Shown piece by piece: positions 7,176 through 9,300 of a stretch of 9,300 bases of DNA. The stretch's first letter is position 1. Every line of letters begins with the position of its first letter. The DNA comes from Ignavibacteriota bacterium. GTDB lineage: Bacteria > Bacteroidota > Ignavibacteria > Tepidaquicellales > Tepidaquicellaceae. Below the pieces are notes generated by a model. It saw only the letters and a list, made by a program, of their open reading frames with translations, ran no database searches and had not been told where the DNA came from. Where the stretch lies: contig PNBM01000237.1 in assembly GCA_003135995.1 (NCBI GenBank), positions 4,873 through 14,172 on the forward strand, given 5' to 3'. The position numbers and the translations under genes are program-made.

Positions 7176-7183
7176 TATATTTG
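7176..7183 (+). promoter_or_regulatory. Possible -7 promoter element for the phosphatase-glycosidase operon
   Basis: TATATTTG matches the Bacteroidota -7 consensus TAnnTTTG and lies 45 nt before the TTG start at 7229, giving a plausible leader of about 39 nt. No clear TTTG is present at the expected -33 position (around 7153-7157), so the call is tentative. Confidence 0.35.
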
Positions 7184-7228
7184 AGTAACAAAAAAATATT
7201 TACCGCGAAACTTAATTAATTAATAAAT

Positions 7229-8380
7229 TTGAAATATATAATTACACGGATAATTGTTTTCATAACCTTCGGAATTTTATTTTTCGGATTCGATTCAAAT
7301 CAAAATTTATATTCATTCCCTGATAATAAAACTCAAAACTTAAATCGTATTGATGAAGATTCTTCATCTTTCAGCAGCGACGGACCAATTATAATTTATG
7401 AAAACGGAAAAATTATCAGCTATACGATTCTTCCCGACGGAACAGGCTTTAAGACTTATAAAAAGCAGGTTAACAAAAACGACTTATTTTCTTGCTTCGT
7501 AGATGAAACAAATCAAAAATTTTCTTTTCATCTTAAAGATTCCATTAAAATCGAAAAAGATGAATATAAGCTGCCTGAAAAGATGTTTATGATTTCCGAT
7601 ATCGAGGGAAACTTCAAGGGGTTTGCGGAAATATTGCAAGCAGCAAGTGTGATAAATAAAGAATTCAACTGGACTTATGGGAAAGGTCATCTCGTATTGG
7701 ATGGAGATTTTTTTGACAGGGCAGTTAATGTCACGGAATGCCTTTGGTTAATTTATAAACTTGAGGATGAAGCAGAATTGCAGGGCGGAAAGGTACATTT
7801 AATCTTAGGTAACCACGAGATGATGGATTTGAGAGGAAATTTCAAATATCTCAGAAAAAAATATCTTGAAAATGCGAAGGCACTAAATCTGGAATATAAT
7901 AAATGGTATGCACCTGATACTGAACTCGGCAAATGGCTTCGGAGCAAAAACGGAATAGAGAAAATCGGAGATTACCTCTTTGTTCACGGCGGAATAAGTA
8001 AAGACTTTCCGAAAGACAGATACGCATTAACCGAAATTAATGATAATATAAGAACAAGCATTGATAAAGTTTTCAAAGAAGGTGAAGCGTCTAAGGATAT
8101 TTTTATTGGCAGCCAAAGCCCGCTCTGGTACAGAGGTATAGCTAACCAGGAAGAAAGCAGCGATGATGTGGAGCAGACATTAAAATCTTTTAACGCAACA
8201 AAAATGATTTTAGGACATACCATTTTCGATGAGATGAAATATTTGTACGACAAAAAAGTTATAGTCATAGATTTAGAACATCAGATTAACACAGAAAACG
8301 GAAAAATGTTTGGATTGTGTTTTGAAAATTCCGACTTCTATGTAGTCGATATTAACGGAATAAAAACAATTCTGAAATAA
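7229..8380 (+). CDS. Exported PPP-type metallophosphatase (Shewanella-like phosphatase group)
   Basis: A 383-residue protein with a signal peptide in residues 1-~20 (MKYIITRIIVFITFGILFFG), so exported. Residues ~50-118 form an N-terminal extension, and the calcineurin-like catalytic domain spans ~120-383. Metal-site motifs in order: D124-I-E126-G, GDFFDR (159-164), GNHE (194-197), FVHGG (251-255) and LGHT (328-331). These define a phosphatase with a dinuclear metal centre that removes phosphate from phosphoproteins or small phosphoesters; the VHGG motif resembles the SLP branch. Motif I reads D-I-E instead of the usual D-x-H, so one canonical His ligand is Glu. The start is TTG at 7229: there is no in-frame ATG before the catalytic domain, an in-frame stop lies just upstream at 7217, and only this start includes the signal peptide. 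The glycosidase gene follows after 39 nt, probably co-transcribed. Substrate unknown. Confidence 0.85.
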   Translation: MKYIITRIIVFITFGILFFGFDSNQNLYSFPDNKTQNLNRIDEDSSSFSSDGPIIIYENGKIISYTILPDGTGFKTYKKQVNKNDLFSCFVDETNQKFSFHLKDSIKIEKDEYKLPEKMFMISDIEGNFKGFAEILQAASVINKEFNWTYGKGHLVLDGDFFDRAVNVTECLWLIYKLEDEAELQGGKVHLILGNHEMMDLRGNFKYLRKKYLENAKALNLEYNKWYAPDTELGKWLRSKNGIEKIGDYLFVHGGISKDFPKDRYALTEINDNIRTSIDKVFKEGEASKDIFIGSQSPLWYRGIANQEESSDDVEQTLKSFNATKMILGHTIFDEMKYLYDKKVIVIDLEHQINTENGKMFGLCFENSDFYVVDINGIKTILK

Positions 8381-8419
8381 AAAATATTCATCCTTTTGAA
8401 AAACATTAATCCTTTTAAT

Positions 8420-9250
8420 ATGAAAAGAATTACTTTGATAATAAGTATTCTGCTATTTCTTTTTATTAACACCAATGCTCAAAGTAATAACTATCTGAAT
8501 CCTTATAGAAATATATCTAAAGATTCAATAAGTTTTATTCAAATAAAAACAGATTCTTTATATAATAGCAAACAAATAATTAGTTTCCTTATATTGCCGA
8601 CAGATGCTTTTAAAAAATTTCGCATTGATATCGGATACAGCAAATCGGATTTATTTACAACAGGCTCATTTGGAAAAAAATATAACTCAAAAGCTGCCGT
8701 CAATGGAAGTTATTTTGATATGGATAGCGGCGGAAGCGTAACATATTTCGAAATTAATGATTCCATAATCAGCAGGAACCGGCAGGCCGACTTAAAATGG
8801 GCAAAACCTGACAGCTTAATTAATGGCGCTGTTGTAATAACTAAAGACTTTCAAATTATCATACAGCGTGCGAAGTCAGAACATTTTTACGAAATTTCAA
8901 AAGAGGAACATGCAGTATTAATATCAGGTCCTTTACTCTTGTTGAATTCAGAAAAGGTGAAATTACCTGATATGGATTTCGCAAACAAGCGGCATCCCCG
9001 GACTTGCCTGTGTCTGACAGGTGAATCTTTAGTGTTCATTGTAATCGATGGAAGACAAAAAGAAGCGGAAGGAATGAGTCTGACAGAAGTTCAGGGGTTT
9101 TTACTGAACATAGGTTGTACCGATGCAATTAATTTAGACGGAGGCGGCTCGACAACAATGTGGATAAGAGATAAAGGTGTGGTTAACTTCGTGAGCGGGG
9201 AATCGGGAGAAAGACCGGTTTCAAATGTATTCCTGATTTTGGAAAAATAA
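8420..9250 (+). CDS. Exported phosphodiester glycosidase family protein (NAGPA-like)
   Basis: A 276-residue protein with a signal peptide in residues 1-20 (hydrophobic 5-17, TNA|Q). Hallmarks of the NAGPA/phosphodiester glycosidase domain are present in order: AAVNGSYFD (~92-100), RHPRT (191-195), DGRQ (210-213), the block GMSLTEVQGFLLNIGC, NLDGGGSTTMW (~238-248) and RPVSNVFLIL (265-274). The human member removes GlcNAc from GlcNAc-1-phospho-mannose. Bacterial members are thought to cut sugar-phosphodiester bonds in surface polymers, but most are untested. The domain occupies almost the whole mature protein, so it is complete. I chose ATG 8420 over the in-frame TTG at 8396 because ATG gives a standard signal peptide and the TTG would add a polar stretch before it. 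The gap to the upstream phosphatase is 39 nt with no terminator, so one operon is likely. Family confident; substrate unknown. Confidence 0.88.
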   Translation: MKRITLIISILLFLFINTNAQSNNYLNPYRNISKDSISFIQIKTDSLYNSKQIISFLILPTDAFKKFRIDIGYSKSDLFTTGSFGKKYNSKAAVNGSYFDMDSGGSVTYFEINDSIISRNRQADLKWAKPDSLINGAVVITKDFQIIIQRAKSEHFYEISKEEHAVLISGPLLLLNSEKVKLPDMDFANKRHPRTCLCLTGESLVFIVIDGRQKEAEGMSLTEVQGFLLNIGCTDAINLDGGGSTTMWIRDKGVVNFVSGESGERPVSNVFLILEK

Positions 9251-9257
9251 CATTTAA

Positions 9258-9295
9258 GAAGTGATAAATACTTCATATTAGATTTTATTTTTGTT
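9258..9295 (+). terminator. Weak possible terminator after the glycosidase gene
   Basis: GAAGT (9258-9262) can pair with ACTTC (9270-9274) across a 7-nt loop, followed by a T-rich stretch to the window edge. The stem is only five base pairs, so this is weak; the true terminator may lie beyond the window. Confidence 0.25.
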
Positions 9296-9300
9296 TTATT

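Noticed and set aside
8396..8419. TTG start for the phosphodiester glycosidase
   Set aside because: It would place eight mostly polar residues in front of a standard signal peptide; ATG at 8420 starts it properly.

Overview
The window comes from a low-GC, Gram-negative bacterium of the Bacteroidota/Chlorobiota (FCB) group, most likely an Ignavibacteria-like lineage. Three things point there. Most gene products are exported or lipidated (signal peptides ending ...A|Q, short lipoboxes). Shine-Dalgarno sites are absent, with AT-rich leaders and some TTG starts. The large surface protein has the fibronectin-III, secreted-adhesin style of such organisms. The taxonomic call is inference; there is no rRNA or other marker gene here.

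Layout. Positions 1-2085 (minus) hold the N-terminal 695 codons of a large secreted modular protein that runs off the left edge. It is followed by a 589-bp AT-rich divergent intergenic region. On the plus strand come a lipoprotein with two probable Ig-like/FixH-like modules (2675-3484) and a cytoplasmic protein with three Cys4 zinc ribbons and a beta-propeller (3677-5344). Each of these two genes is followed, 35-42 nt after its stop, by a copy of the same interspersed hairpin repeat. On the minus strand are a small exported Spy/LTXXQ-like protein with a His-rich tail (5577-5999) and a lipoprotein beta-carbonic anhydrase (6314-7018), each with its own intrinsic terminator. On the plus strand, an exported PPP-type metallophosphatase (7229-8380) and an exported phosphodiester glycosidase/NAGPA-like protein (8420-9250) form a probable two-gene operon.

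How the genes work together. Nearly everything acts in the cell envelope or outside it. The carbonic anhydrase would interconvert CO2 and bicarbonate in the periplasm. The phosphatase and glycosidase could act in sequence on phosphorylated envelope substrates. The surface protein is a probable adhesin or scaffold. The zinc-ribbon propeller protein is the one clearly cytoplasmic product and the least understood.

I see no CRISPR array, insertion sequence, phage gene, tRNA or rRNA, and no convincing new multi-gene system. The most interesting items are the ribbon-propeller protein, the repeat pair around it, and the metallophosphatase with Glu in place of a usual metal-binding His.
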